Shown here: positions 1 to 7,234 of the stretch, one piece after another | Position numbering within the stretch: position 1 is the stretch's first letter | How the letters are laid out: each line of letters starts with the position of its first letter | Assembly (NCBI GenBank): GCA_040219085.1 | Contig: JAVJTC010000024.1 | Location: 1 to 64,000, forward strand | Reading direction: 5' to 3' | DNA length: 64,000 nucleotides | Source: Acidimicrobiales bacterium | GTDB taxonomy: Bacteria > Actinomycetota > Acidimicrobiia > Acidimicrobiales > JAVJTC01 | Notes under the pieces: generated by a model | Seen by the model: only the letters and a program-made list of their open reading frames with translations | What the model was told of the DNA's origin: nothing | The model's database searches: none | Made by a program: the position numbers and the translations under genes

Positions 1-95
1 CGACGGTGCGGCAACGACGACGACCGAGACATCCGCTCCAACGCAACCCGATCGGCGTCGGAGACCTTCAACGCAGCAGCAACCATCACCGGCAT
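1..95 (-). CDS. IS630-type transposase, N-terminal fragment (cut by window edge)
   Basis: Minus-strand frame opening at ATG 95 and reading MPVMVAAALKVSDADR..., then LERMSRSSSLPHR up to the window edge. The pattern of a short leader, 'SDAD/ER..LERM.RS.SLPHR' is the usual start of actinobacterial IS630-family transposases, just before the helix-turn-helix. Only about 31 residues are visible, so whether the DDE transposase is intact cannot be judged. Assignment rests on recognition of this N-terminal motif. Confidence 0.55.
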   Translation of the reverse strand, partial: MPVMVAAALKVSDADRVALERMSRSSSLPHR

Positions 96-137
96 ACTGC
101 CACCATAACCCACCTTGCTATTTCAACGACGCACCAC
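1..137 (-). mobile_element. IS630-family insertion sequence, terminal part (runs off left edge)
   Basis: The end of an insertion sequence whose transposase reads leftward out of the window. The element appears to stop at a CTAG tetranucleotide (137-140). The IS630 family is known to insert at TA, often inside CTAG, and to duplicate the TA. Right of the junction the MarR reading frame continues directly; left of it the sequence is transposase and its leader. The other end, and so the terminal inverted repeats, lies outside the window. Confidence 0.6.
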
Positions 138-139
138 TA

Positions 140-499
140 GATCACGACCTGCCGCTGTCGTGGTTCGAGCCGATTCAGGTCATCGATCGGGTTCCCGAGT
201 GCCGCGTCGCCGACATCGCCCAGGCGCTGTCGATCACGGTCGGGGGCACCAGCAAGCTGATCGACCGCATCCAGGCGGCGCGCTGGTGCGATCGCACGCC
301 GAATCCCGCCGACGCCCGCTCGTCGGTGCTCAAGCTGACGAGAGCGGGACGTCGCCGACTCGCCGCCGCTCGCCTGTCGTTCGAGCACGAACTCGAGTGC
401 AGGCTCGGAGCCGCAGTGCCACCCGAAGAACTCGCCGCCTTCGCCGCGACCCTTCGGGCTGTGCGACACCACCTCGCCGACGAACAGGGGACACGATGA
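140..499 (+). pseudogene. MarR-family regulator, 3' part, 5' end displaced by the IS element
   Basis: Reading frame from 140 gives LDHDLPLSWFEPIQVID, then a winged-helix core (VADIAQALSITVGGTSKLIDRI), the wing (NPADARSSVLKLTRAGRRRL) and the C-terminal helix, ending TGA 497-499. A full MarR protein has about 25-30 more residues before the LPLSW segment. Here those residues are replaced by IS sequence at the CTAG junction. Its stop overlaps the start of the next gene (ATGA), so the two were one operon and probably a regulator/target pair. Unless an IS-borne start restores translation, the regulator is likely inactive and its targets derepressed. Confidence 0.65.
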
Positions 500-1485
500 A
501 CGAGGTTCCGGCTTCGATGCGCGCTGTCGTGCTCGACGCACCTGGACCACCCGAGGCCTTGCAGATCCGCGACGTACCCGTGAACGCGCCAGTCCCCGGG
601 CAGGTGTTGATCGAAGTCAAGGCGTTCGGACTGAACCGCTCCGAACTCCACACGCGGCTCGGCATGGCCGAAGGTGTCGTCTTCCCCCGCGTGCTCGGGA
701 TCGAGGCGACCGGCGTCGTCGTCGACTGTCCCGGAGGCGAGCTCGAACCCGGTGACCAGGTCGCTGCACTGATGGGCGGAATGGGTCGAACCTTCGACGG
801 CGGATACGCCGAGTACACCTGCGTCCCGGTTCAACAGACCGTTCCGTTCACCAGCGACCTCGACTGGGCAACGCTCGGTGCCGTGCCCGAGATGCTGCAG
901 ACTGCACACGGTTCGCTCACCGTCGGGCTGGACGCGAAATCGGGCCAGTCGATCCTGATTCGAGGTGGCACCTCCTCGGTCGGGATGGCCACCGCCGTGC
1001 TTGCGCAGCGACTCGGCATGACTGTGCTGGCCACGACCCGTAACCCCGATCGGATCGAAGCCCTGCACGCGATCGGTGTCCAGCATCCGCTGATCGACGA
1101 CGGCGACGTGGCCTCCAAGGTCCGGCGCATCGTCCCCGGAGGAGTCGATACCGCTTTGGAACTGGTCGGCACGTCGACGTTGCCGGACACGCTCCGGGCC
1201 ACACGCGTCCACGGAGTGGTGTGCTTCACCGGCATGCTCTCCAACCAGTGGACCGTCCCCGACTTCTACCCGATCGACTACCTGCCCCGGGGGGTGCGTC
1301 TCACCGCCTATGGAGGCGACGCCAGCGACCTCCCACCGGCAGTGCTTCAGGAGTTCCTCGACGCCGTGGCCGCCGGTGAGGCCCACGTCCCGATCCACCA
1401 CACCTACCGACTTGACGAGATCGCCCAAGCCCACGCCGACATGGAAGCCGGCCGCGCCACCGGAAAGCTCGTCGTATTGCCCTGA
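496..1485 (+). CDS. Zinc-independent MDR-family NADPH:quinone oxidoreductase
   Basis: A 329-residue medium-chain dehydrogenase/reductase. A GroES-like N-terminal domain (about 1-115) is followed by a Rossmann domain with IRGGTSSVG near 155-165, the NADPH-binding loop of quinone oxidoreductases. The Cys/His zinc ligands of alcohol dehydrogenases are not apparent. The family reduces quinones or enone-type carbonyls with NADPH in the cytosol; the substrate cannot be told. The start is ATG 496, which overlaps the stop of the interrupted marR by 4 nt. MarR/quinone-reductase pairs commonly form redox-responsive units, so loss of the regulator should affect this gene. Confidence 0.8.
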   Translation: MNEVPASMRAVVLDAPGPPEALQIRDVPVNAPVPGQVLIEVKAFGLNRSELHTRLGMAEGVVFPRVLGIEATGVVVDCPGGELEPGDQVAALMGGMGRTFDGGYAEYTCVPVQQTVPFTSDLDWATLGAVPEMLQTAHGSLTVGLDAKSGQSILIRGGTSSVGMATAVLAQRLGMTVLATTRNPDRIEALHAIGVQHPLIDDGDVASKVRRIVPGGVDTALELVGTSTLPDTLRATRVHGVVCFTGMLSNQWTVPDFYPIDYLPRGVRLTAYGGDASDLPPAVLQEFLDAVAAGEAHVPIHHTYRLDEIAQAHADMEAGRATGKLVVLP

Positions 1486-2104
1486 ACTGCGTCGCTGCGC
1501 CTCGTCGCTGTCGAGACTCCAGCAGTTTCAGGGCCATAGCCGACTCGGGCAGCTGCCCGTCCGTCCCAGGTGTGTTCCGCGGGCCCGAAGGGCTGGCGAA
1601 ACAGCAACGCGGCGTGCCGGGGACACTGCCCCGAGAGTGCCGCTCGGGGGCGAGGCGGTCCAGGTGCCTGGGAACGCCGTCCCCGCCCGGAGCCCTGTGC
1701 GGCGTGCGAAGCGCGTCCAGAAACGGCAGGGATTCGCTTCGCCTTCTTGCCCATCGGTCGATAGGCCGTTGACCTCAGTTACGCAACACCCAACCGTGGG
1801 TCTTCGAGCGGGCCAATGGTTCGATCCTCATCCGTCCCGACCGCAGCCGACGCTGCCCAGTCGTCGACTCGTCCTCCGGGCTTGCCGTCAGGCCCCGAGA
1901 GTGGGTTTTTCGAGAGAGTCCCATCAGCTCCACGAGGCACACGGCCCGTCGGCCACCGGCTCCTGGCCGATGACGACGGCGGCGTCCGTGCGGTCGATCG
2001 GCTTCCCGATCTCGGCGCGAAGAACGAGCAGCGTCTCGCCGCAGTCACGGAGTCCGAACGGCAGGTCGGGAGGGGTCCCTCCGCCAGCCGCGTACGATCG
2101 CGCT
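1486..2104. other. 619-nt region without a convincing gene
   Basis: No frame on either strand shows a recognisable protein. A minus-strand stretch around 1924-2060 reads plausibly (ETLLVLRAEIGKPIDRTD) and may be a decayed coding remnant, but I cannot assign it. At 2069-2082 there is an inverted repeat GGAGGG-GT-CCCTCC, close upstream of the -10 box of the next gene. Loss of gene content next to an IS-damaged operon suggests local decay. Confidence 0.4.
2093..2098 (+). promoter_or_regulatory. -10 box TACGAT, leaderless promoter of the sulfotransferase gene
   Basis: TACGAT lies 6 nt before GTG 2105 and no Shine-Dalgarno is present. A transcript from it would begin at or next to the start codon. 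Confidence 0.55.
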
Positions 2105-2902
2105 GTGGGAGCGGAGAACGAGCGCCTGCTCGTGTTCGGCATGCAATCGAGCGGCGCCACGCTGGTCGTGGTGTTGCTGTCCCAGGACCACACCACGCTC
2201 GCGGTACCCGATGTGTTCTGCGGGCAGGTGGCGATGCCGGCCGGGGTATTTCCGCCGGACCGTCGTGTCGTCGCGAAGGCGACCGTGGCGGCCGATCGGA
2301 CACTCGACGACCATCTCTGCTCGTTCCGGCCCGATCGAACGGTGCTGGTCCTACGTCACCCGTGTCAGACCGTCGCCTCGCTGTGCCGCAAGCCGTACGC
2401 ATCCGACGGTGGCCCGATCGACGCCAAGCTCGCCCGGCTCGAGGAGACCTTCGCCGCCCGGGCGAGCTTCGACGCGGTCGTGTGCTACGAGGACGTCGTC
2501 CTGCAACCCGCTGTCGCTGTCGACGCCCTGCGGCCCGTCGCTCCCCGGCTGACGCTTGACGCGTGGACGATGAGCCGGCATCTCGACGAGATCGAAGAGG
2601 ATGCCAGGACATTGGCGGCTCTCGACGAGACCTACATCACGGCATGGGGCGGCGGGAACGTCTCCACGACCCGGATCGACCCACACCGCGTCTTTCGCCC
2701 CGTGAGCACGAGGACCAGGGCCGTCGTCGAAGCGGCGTGTCCCGATCTCCTCCGCTGGTACGAGGCCCGGTACGCGTCCAGGTACCCGACCTGGCGGCGG
2801 CAGACGGTCGCCTCCACACCGAGGCGCCTCTTGCAAGAGGTCGATCATCTTGTCCGGGACCCGCTCGAGGTTCTGCGACGCGCGGTCCCCCGAGGCCGGT
2901 GA
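2105..2902 (+). CDS. Sulfotransferase-like protein
   Basis: 265 residues. FGMQSSGATL near residues 11-20 fits the 5'-phosphosulfate loop, and VLVLRHPCQTVASL near 80-93 fits the 3'-phosphate-binding segment of PAPS-dependent sulfotransferases. The family moves sulfate from PAPS to a hydroxyl or amine of a small molecule or glycan. The acceptor is unknown. The usual early P-loop lysine/arginine is not obvious, so catalytic competence is uncertain. The GTG start is chosen from the leaderless -10 box. The gene overlaps the following GMC oxidoreductase by 4 nt (GTGA), so the two are co-translated and may act on the same secondary metabolite or glycan. Confidence 0.6.
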   Translation: MGAENERLLVFGMQSSGATLVVVLLSQDHTTLAVPDVFCGQVAMPAGVFPPDRRVVAKATVAADRTLDDHLCSFRPDRTVLVLRHPCQTVASLCRKPYASDGGPIDAKLARLEETFAARASFDAVVCYEDVVLQPAVAVDALRPVAPRLTLDAWTMSRHLDEIEEDARTLAALDETYITAWGGGNVSTTRIDPHRVFRPVSTRTRAVVEAACPDLLRWYEARYASRYPTWRRQTVASTPRRLLQEVDHLVRDPLEVLRRAVPRGR

Positions 2903-4470
2903 CACACGCCGATCAGTTCGGCGACGCCCGGGAACTCGACGGGGGCCGGGTCATCGACACGGACGTGTGCGTCGTCGGTGCAGGTGCCGCGGGCATCGTG
3001 CTCTCCGTCCGACTCGCCGAGACCGGCCACGACACACTCCTGCTCGAGGCCGGCGACCTTGTACCCGAACCGTGGACGACCGAACTGTTCGACGCGACCA
3101 ACGTCGGCATGCCCTACCACCACGTCAGTGAGTGCCGCAGCCACCGTTTCGGCGGCACGACCTGGGAGTACGGAGGGTTCTGCCGACCGGTCACGGACAG
3201 AGACTTCGCGCCGGTGCCGGGACAACCGCTCGCCAGCTGGCCGATCACCCACGACGACATCGCGCCCTGGATCGACGAGGCGATCGCTCTGCTCGGCTTC
3301 ACACGCGCAGACTTCTCCGTCGAACGACGACTAGCCGGCGTCGGGCTCCCGCCAGCGCCGATCCGGGCGGAGCTCGCCGGGACGGATCTCTTCGCGATCC
3401 TCCCTGTTGGGAAGCGGTCGTTCCCGGACATCCTCGGCCGGCGTCTCGCCGACGCAGGGCGACTGAAGGTCCTGCTCAACGCCGTGGCGACGAAGATCCG
3501 CCTCGACCCCGGCGGGGATCATGTCGGTGGCCTCGACGTCGGGACGGCCAGCGGCCGTCCATTCACGGTGCGCGCCCGCCGGTACGTCCTGGCGTGCGGG
3601 GCCGTGGAGAACGCCCGACTGCTGCTGGACTCCGATGACGTGTCTGCGGGTGGGATCGGTAACCGATCGGGCCTCCTCGGCCGCTGTCTCGCGGACCATC
3701 CACACCTCGAGTCGGGGCGGGTCCGCTTCGACGGGAACGTGCCGAGGCACCTCGTGATGCCCGCTGTCGCCCCGAGCGGCTTCACCACGTGTCTCACCGC
3801 CCCGCGAGCGATAACGGACCAGGCCGGCTGTTTTCAGTACTTCTGTCGTCTCATACCTCTTGAGGCGACGACGACAGGGGGACGGGCCATATCCCAGCTG
3901 GCTTCACGTGACGGGCGCCGCTCGGCCCGCACCGTCGCCGGCGCAGCAGCTCGTGCCGCCGGCGACCCTCTGAACGCGGCACGCTCGCTCGTGCACCATC
4001 TCGGCGCCGGGCGCGAGTTCGTCCTCAATCACCGCATCGAGCAGGCGCCGAATCGCTCCTCCCGTGTCGTGCTCGTGGACGACCGTGACCGCCTGGGCCG
4101 TCGCCGGGCGGCCATCGACTGGCGGCTCGATGACGTGGACGCCCGCACCCTCGAGGTGGGCCAGCACCAGGCGCTGCGGTACCTCGAAGCGGTCGGGGCC
4201 ACCCGGATCCGTGCCGAGCCGACCTCTCTGGAGGTCCTCAGCGAGCGGGGATCGACGTACTGGCATCACATGGGCACGACGCGGATGAGCACCTCGCCCC
4301 GTGACGGTGTGACCGACGGGGACTGCCGGGTCCACGGCGTCGACAATCTGTTCGTCGCGGGCGCCTCGGTCTTCTGTCGCGGGACTTTCAGTCCCCCGAC
4401 CATGACCATCACGGCCTTCGCTCTGCGCCTCGCTGAACACCTCCAGCGGGCTCCGCAGTCCCGACCCTGA
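2899..4470 (+). CDS. GMC-family FAD-dependent oxidoreductase
   Basis: 523 residues, starting at GTG 2899, which overlaps the sulfotransferase stop. The N-terminus carries the FAD dinucleotide motif VGAGAAG (about 26-32) and LLLEAGD. The C-terminus has YWHHMGTTRMS (about 454-464) and VDNLFVAGASVF followed by PTMTITAFALRLAEHL, the FAD/active-site region of glucose-methanol-choline oxidoreductases with the catalytic His. Such enzymes oxidise alcohol or sugar hydroxyls. The tight coupling with a sulfotransferase suggests a small modification pathway, but no substrate can be named. Confidence 0.8.
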   Translation: MTHADQFGDARELDGGRVIDTDVCVVGAGAAGIVLSVRLAETGHDTLLLEAGDLVPEPWTTELFDATNVGMPYHHVSECRSHRFGGTTWEYGGFCRPVTDRDFAPVPGQPLASWPITHDDIAPWIDEAIALLGFTRADFSVERRLAGVGLPPAPIRAELAGTDLFAILPVGKRSFPDILGRRLADAGRLKVLLNAVATKIRLDPGGDHVGGLDVGTASGRPFTVRARRYVLACGAVENARLLLDSDDVSAGGIGNRSGLLGRCLADHPHLESGRVRFDGNVPRHLVMPAVAPSGFTTCLTAPRAITDQAGCFQYFCRLIPLEATTTGGRAISQLASRDGRRSARTVAGAAARAAGDPLNAARSLVHHLGAGREFVLNHRIEQAPNRSSRVVLVDDRDRLGRRRAAIDWRLDDVDARTLEVGQHQALRYLEAVGATRIRAEPTSLEVLSERGSTYWHHMGTTRMSTSPRDGVTDGDCRVHGVDNLFVAGASVFCRGTFSPPTMTITAFALRLAEHLQRAPQSRP

Positions 4471-4526
4471 CCGTGCTGGAACCTTCGCCGACGAAGAACG
4501 CGCTCGGCGCCAGGCCGCGATGCCGG

Positions 4527-4610
4527 CTACGGATCAGATGCTGGCGCCGTGTTGGCCAACAGCCAGTTCCCATCCGGGTCCTGGCAGGTGAGTCCACAGC
4601 GAAACGTCGG
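4527..4610 (-). pseudogene. Decayed C-terminal fragment of a VOC/glyoxalase-family protein
   Basis: On the minus strand a frame reads TFRCGLTCQDPDGNWL then LANTAPASDP and a TAG stop at 4529-4527. 'QDPDGNWL' is the typical last beta strand of vicinal-oxygen-chelate proteins. An in-frame stop lies just upstream (about 4610), and the more upstream part continues only in another frame. No start codon or domain body remains, so this looks like a remnant rather than a gene. Confidence 0.35.
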
Positions 4611-4817
4611 CTACAGCCCTCGGGTGCCCGCGTGACGCGACCTGCCGTCGAGCCGTCGATGGCTTGACATCTAGGATCGGGATGGGCTGATCCAGTTCCA
4701 CCTTGGATATGCGTTTTTGACGCCGCCCTGCCCGTTCACGGTCCCGCCTCCGACGCACGGGCTTCGGACGCCATCCCGTAGAGTCGCGCCAAGCATCCAC
4801 CGGAGGGCCAAGAACTC

Positions 4818-5216
4818 ATGAAGGTGATCGGCAAGCTGGCGCAGACAGCAGCTGCGCTCTGGATTCTGAACGTGTGGTTCAACCGATTCGACAAGGACAC
4901 CGGCTATCGAGGTGGGGACGCGAAGAACATGAAGGAGGAGTTCGAGGAGTACGGGCTCTCCGAGAACACGATGTACGCGGTCGGCGCCGCGAAGGTGACT
5001 CTCGCCGGCCTGCTCCTGGCCGGGCACGCCGCGCCGCGGCTGGTCCGGCCCGCTTCGATCGGCCTCGCCATGTTCATGGCCGGCGCCGTCGGCATGCACA
5101 TCAAGGTCGGGGACCCGCTGAAGCGCTACCTCCCGGCGCTGTCGGTCTTCTCCCTCGCGTCGATATCCGCGATCCTCAACGGAAGGCCACCGCGGCCCGA
5201 AGCCGCTACGAGCTGA
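4818..5216 (+). CDS. DoxX-like small membrane protein
   Basis: 132 residues with about four hydrophobic helices (near 5-20, 55-75, 80-98 and 105-122), matching the DoxX-like family by layout and by the 'KVTLAGLLLAGH' and 'GLAMFMAGAVGMHIKVGDPLKRYLPALSVFSLA' type segments. DoxX-like proteins sit in the inner membrane, and their biochemical role is mostly unclear. A CGGAGGG Shine-Dalgarno precedes ATG 4818 and a TAGAGT -10 box lies about 40 nt upstream, so this is a leadered gene. Its 3' end overlaps a convergent micro-ORF by 11 nt. Confidence 0.6.
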   Translation: MKVIGKLAQTAAALWILNVWFNRFDKDTGYRGGDAKNMKEEFEEYGLSENTMYAVGAAKVTLAGLLLAGHAAPRLVRPASIGLAMFMAGAVGMHIKVGDPLKRYLPALSVFSLASISAILNGRPPRPEAATS

Positions 5217-5298
5217 CGAAGAGAACCACCAGCACGGCGTTCAACCCACCGAGCAGCGCGGCCGGCATCATCAGGCGTGGCGCGTCATGGATTCTCAC
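5206..5298 (-). CDS. Micro-protein B, 30 residues, one predicted membrane segment
   Basis: GTG 5298 to TAG 5206 reads MRIHDAPRLMM followed by the hydrophobic stretch PAALLGGLNAVLVVLFV and a short SS end. The GTG overlaps the TGA of the upstream micro-ORF (GTGA), giving translational coupling. No known family is recognised. The coupling, the codon use (mostly G/C third positions) and the single transmembrane-like segment argue for a real gene. Its brevity and its overlap with the 3' end of the DoxX-like gene argue for caution. Confidence 0.4.
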   Translation of the reverse strand: MRIHDAPRLMMPAALLGGLNAVLVVLFVSS

Positions 5299-5381
5299 CC
5301 GAACGCGTCCAGGCCGAGCGAGAGGGCCAGCGGGACGAGTGCCAGGAGCGCTGCCAGGAACATGAGGGTTCGCTTTTTCAT
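5295..5381 (-). CDS. Micro-protein A, 28 residues, one predicted membrane segment
   Basis: ATG 5381 to TGA 5295, beginning MKKRTLMFLAALLALVP and ending LGLDAFG. It has a positively charged start and one hydrophobic helix, so it is either a membrane micropeptide or an unusually short exported peptide. A purine-rich GAGAGAG lies about 7 nt before the ATG and is a fair ribosome binding site. Its stop overlaps the start of micro-protein B. I do not recognise a family. The pair stands alone between convergent and divergent neighbours. Confidence 0.45.
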   Translation of the reverse strand: MKKRTLMFLAALLALVPLALSLGLDAFG

Positions 5382-5476
5382 TGTGTAACTCTCTCGTGAC
5401 CCGAGCGTGCGATCGCAGCGCCGCCCCGGTGGATCGACGGCTCCCGCCACGACTCGCGTCCGCCCGACGGCGGGGC

Positions 5477-5482
5477 TAGTTT
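5477..5482 (+). promoter_or_regulatory. -10 box TAGTTT of the lipoprotein gene (leaderless)
   Basis: The box ends 8 nt before ATG 5491 with no ribosome binding site between, which decides this start over earlier in-frame codons. Confidence 0.5.
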
Positions 5483-5490
5483 CCACGGCC

Positions 5491-6192
5491 ATGGTGGTGA
5501 AGCGGCTCGATACCCGGTCCACGGTCGCCCTCTTCGTGGCGATCCTCGCCCTCCTCGTCGCAGGCGCATGCAGCGACGACGGTGGTGGTCGTGACGGTTC
5601 CTCCGAAGGCGCATCAGGTGAGAGCACCGGGCAGGACACCTCGGGCGAGGCGTGGACCGACGTCGACTTCGAACGGCTCGTCGGCATCGAGGTGGAGGGC
5701 TACACACTCCAGAACCCGACGGTCACCGAGTTCGGCAACGCCCGCGTCGAGTACGTCGAGGAGAACCCCGCCGGGCCGGTCGCCTTGTCGGCCCGCGTGA
5801 CCTTCCAGGACTGCGATCCCTTCATCTGCTTCGATCTCGCGTCAGAGCCGGGCGAGGGGCAACGCTCGAACATCCGCAGCCTCCTTCCCCTCATCCACAT
5901 CGACAACCCGGACCTGGTCGAGGAGATCGGCTCCGACGAGCTCGCCGGTCGGACGGTACTGGCCGCCTACTTCCGCAGCTTCGTCGACCGGGACAACGGC
6001 CATTCCACAGCCAACGTGTATCAGGCAATCGCCCACGACGGGACCAACATCATCTCCATCAACGTTTCGCCATCCTTCGGACCCGCGGGACTGGCCGACA
6101 CGGCCGAGGAGCTCGAGGAGTGGATGGGCGCCGACGAAGGCGCCGCCGTGGCCACGGACATACTGACCGCCTTCTCCACACAGCTCGACTGA
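5491..6192 (+). CDS. Secreted lipoprotein of unknown function
   Basis: 233 residues. It starts with KR, then a hydrophobic core, then the lipobox LVAGAC with Cys 27 as the lipidation site, followed by a Ser/Gly/Asp linker to about residue 55. The remaining domain (about 55-233) is mixed alpha/beta with two cysteines in DCDPFICFD, which could form a disulfide outside the membrane. I recognise no family. It is flanked by an independent promoter on each side, so it is probably monocistronic. Confidence 0.65.
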   Translation: MVVKRLDTRSTVALFVAILALLVAGACSDDGGGRDGSSEGASGESTGQDTSGEAWTDVDFERLVGIEVEGYTLQNPTVTEFGNARVEYVEENPAGPVALSARVTFQDCDPFICFDLASEPGEGQRSNIRSLLPLIHIDNPDLVEEIGSDELAGRTVLAAYFRSFVDRDNGHSTANVYQAIAHDGTNIISINVSPSFGPAGLADTAEELEEWMGADEGAAVATDILTAFSTQLD

Positions 6193-6233
6193 CGCACGCA
6201 CAGAAGTCCGGCGAAGTGTCTCGATCAGACAGC

Positions 6234-6239
6234 TAGTGT
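6234..6239 (+). promoter_or_regulatory. -10 box TAGTGT of the EamA transporter gene (leaderless)
   Basis: Box 8 nt before GTG 6248. An alternative GTG at 6236 lies inside the box and is therefore rejected as the start. Confidence 0.5.
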
Positions 6240-6247
6240 CGTGGGCG

Positions 6248-7180
6248 GTGACGGCCGCCGACCAGACCCCGAAGGGGCCGATGCAACCGAAGGCCGCCGT
6301 CGTCGACGCACGCGCGGCCGCCATCAGCGTCGGCGCCCTCGCCGTCGGCATGACCCTTGCGTCGGCCACACCTGTGCTCGTCGCCGGAGCGAGCCTCGAG
6401 GGGCTCGCTGTCTCCTTGTGGCGCCTCTGGATCCCGGCGGTCGTCTTCGCAGCCATCACGGCTGGCCGACACCGCCATAGCTGGACTCTGCTGCGGCTCA
6501 CCGCCCGCGCGGGGATCTGCTTCGGAGGGGCGACGGCCCTCTACTTCAGCGCTGTCCAGTTGACCTCGGTCGCCAACGCAACCCTGATCACGGTGATGCA
6601 GCCGTTGCCGCTCGTCATCGCGGCCCGCTTCATGTTCTCCGAACGGATCGGCGTGCCGGATCTCGGGTGGATCGCCCTCGCACTGGGCGGCGCGACCGTC
6701 ATGGTGCTGTCGGCCGACTCCGGAGGGACGGCGGACATCCGCGGTGACCTGATAGCTGCTGGAGCCACCGTCGTGTCAGCGGGCTACTTCATCTTCGGCA
6801 AGCGGGCGCGCGCGACGCTCGACACCGACGTCTTCATGACCGGTCTGCTGTTCTGGGCGGGACTCACCATCGCTCCCATCGCGCTGATCTCCGGACAGGA
6901 CGTGGTCCCACCCGACGGCGAGGAATGGCTCCGCATGACCGCGCTCGGCTTCATCGTCGGATTCGGACACATGTTCATCAACTTCGCGAACGGCCGTCTT
7001 CCGCTCGCCGTGCTGGGCGTCTTCCAGCTGTTCGTACCGGTCGGCGCCGCGCTCATGGCATGGGCCTTCCTGGATCAGTCGATCACGACCGGCCAGGGTG
7101 TCGGCATCGCCGTCGTCGTCATCGCCCTCACCTCACACACGCGCTACTCCGCCCGCATGCGTGCGGCGGCGCCTGCCTGA
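6248..7180 (+). CDS. EamA/DMT-superfamily transporter
   Basis: 310 residues with about ten hydrophobic helices arranged as two EamA repeats (about 20-145 and 160-300). The first repeat has the typical ATALYFSAVQLTSVANATLI helix, and the second ends in VFQLFVPVGAALMAW. Members of the drug/metabolite transporter superfamily move small metabolites across the inner membrane, often as exporters. The substrate cannot be inferred. A loop near 165-180 (GKRARATLDTD) is cytoplasmic-like by charge. No co-directional neighbour is close enough to define an operon with confidence; the acyl-CoA dehydrogenase follows after 54 nt. Confidence 0.75.
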   Translation: MTAADQTPKGPMQPKAAVVDARAAAISVGALAVGMTLASATPVLVAGASLEGLAVSLWRLWIPAVVFAAITAGRHRHSWTLLRLTARAGICFGGATALYFSAVQLTSVANATLITVMQPLPLVIAARFMFSERIGVPDLGWIALALGGATVMVLSADSGGTADIRGDLIAAGATVVSAGYFIFGKRARATLDTDVFMTGLLFWAGLTIAPIALISGQDVVPPDGEEWLRMTALGFIVGFGHMFINFANGRLPLAVLGVFQLFVPVGAALMAWAFLDQSITTGQGVGIAVVVIALTSHTRYSARMRAAAPA

Positions 7181-7234
7181 CGCAGGGCGCCATCGGCTGG
7201 TGCAGCCGCCGTTGGGACGTGACACGCTTCGACG

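Noticed and set aside
4662-4675. TTGACATCTAGGAT as a -35/-10 pair
   Set aside because: The two hexamers are separated by only 2 nt, far short of the 16-18 nt needed, so at most one of them could be used.
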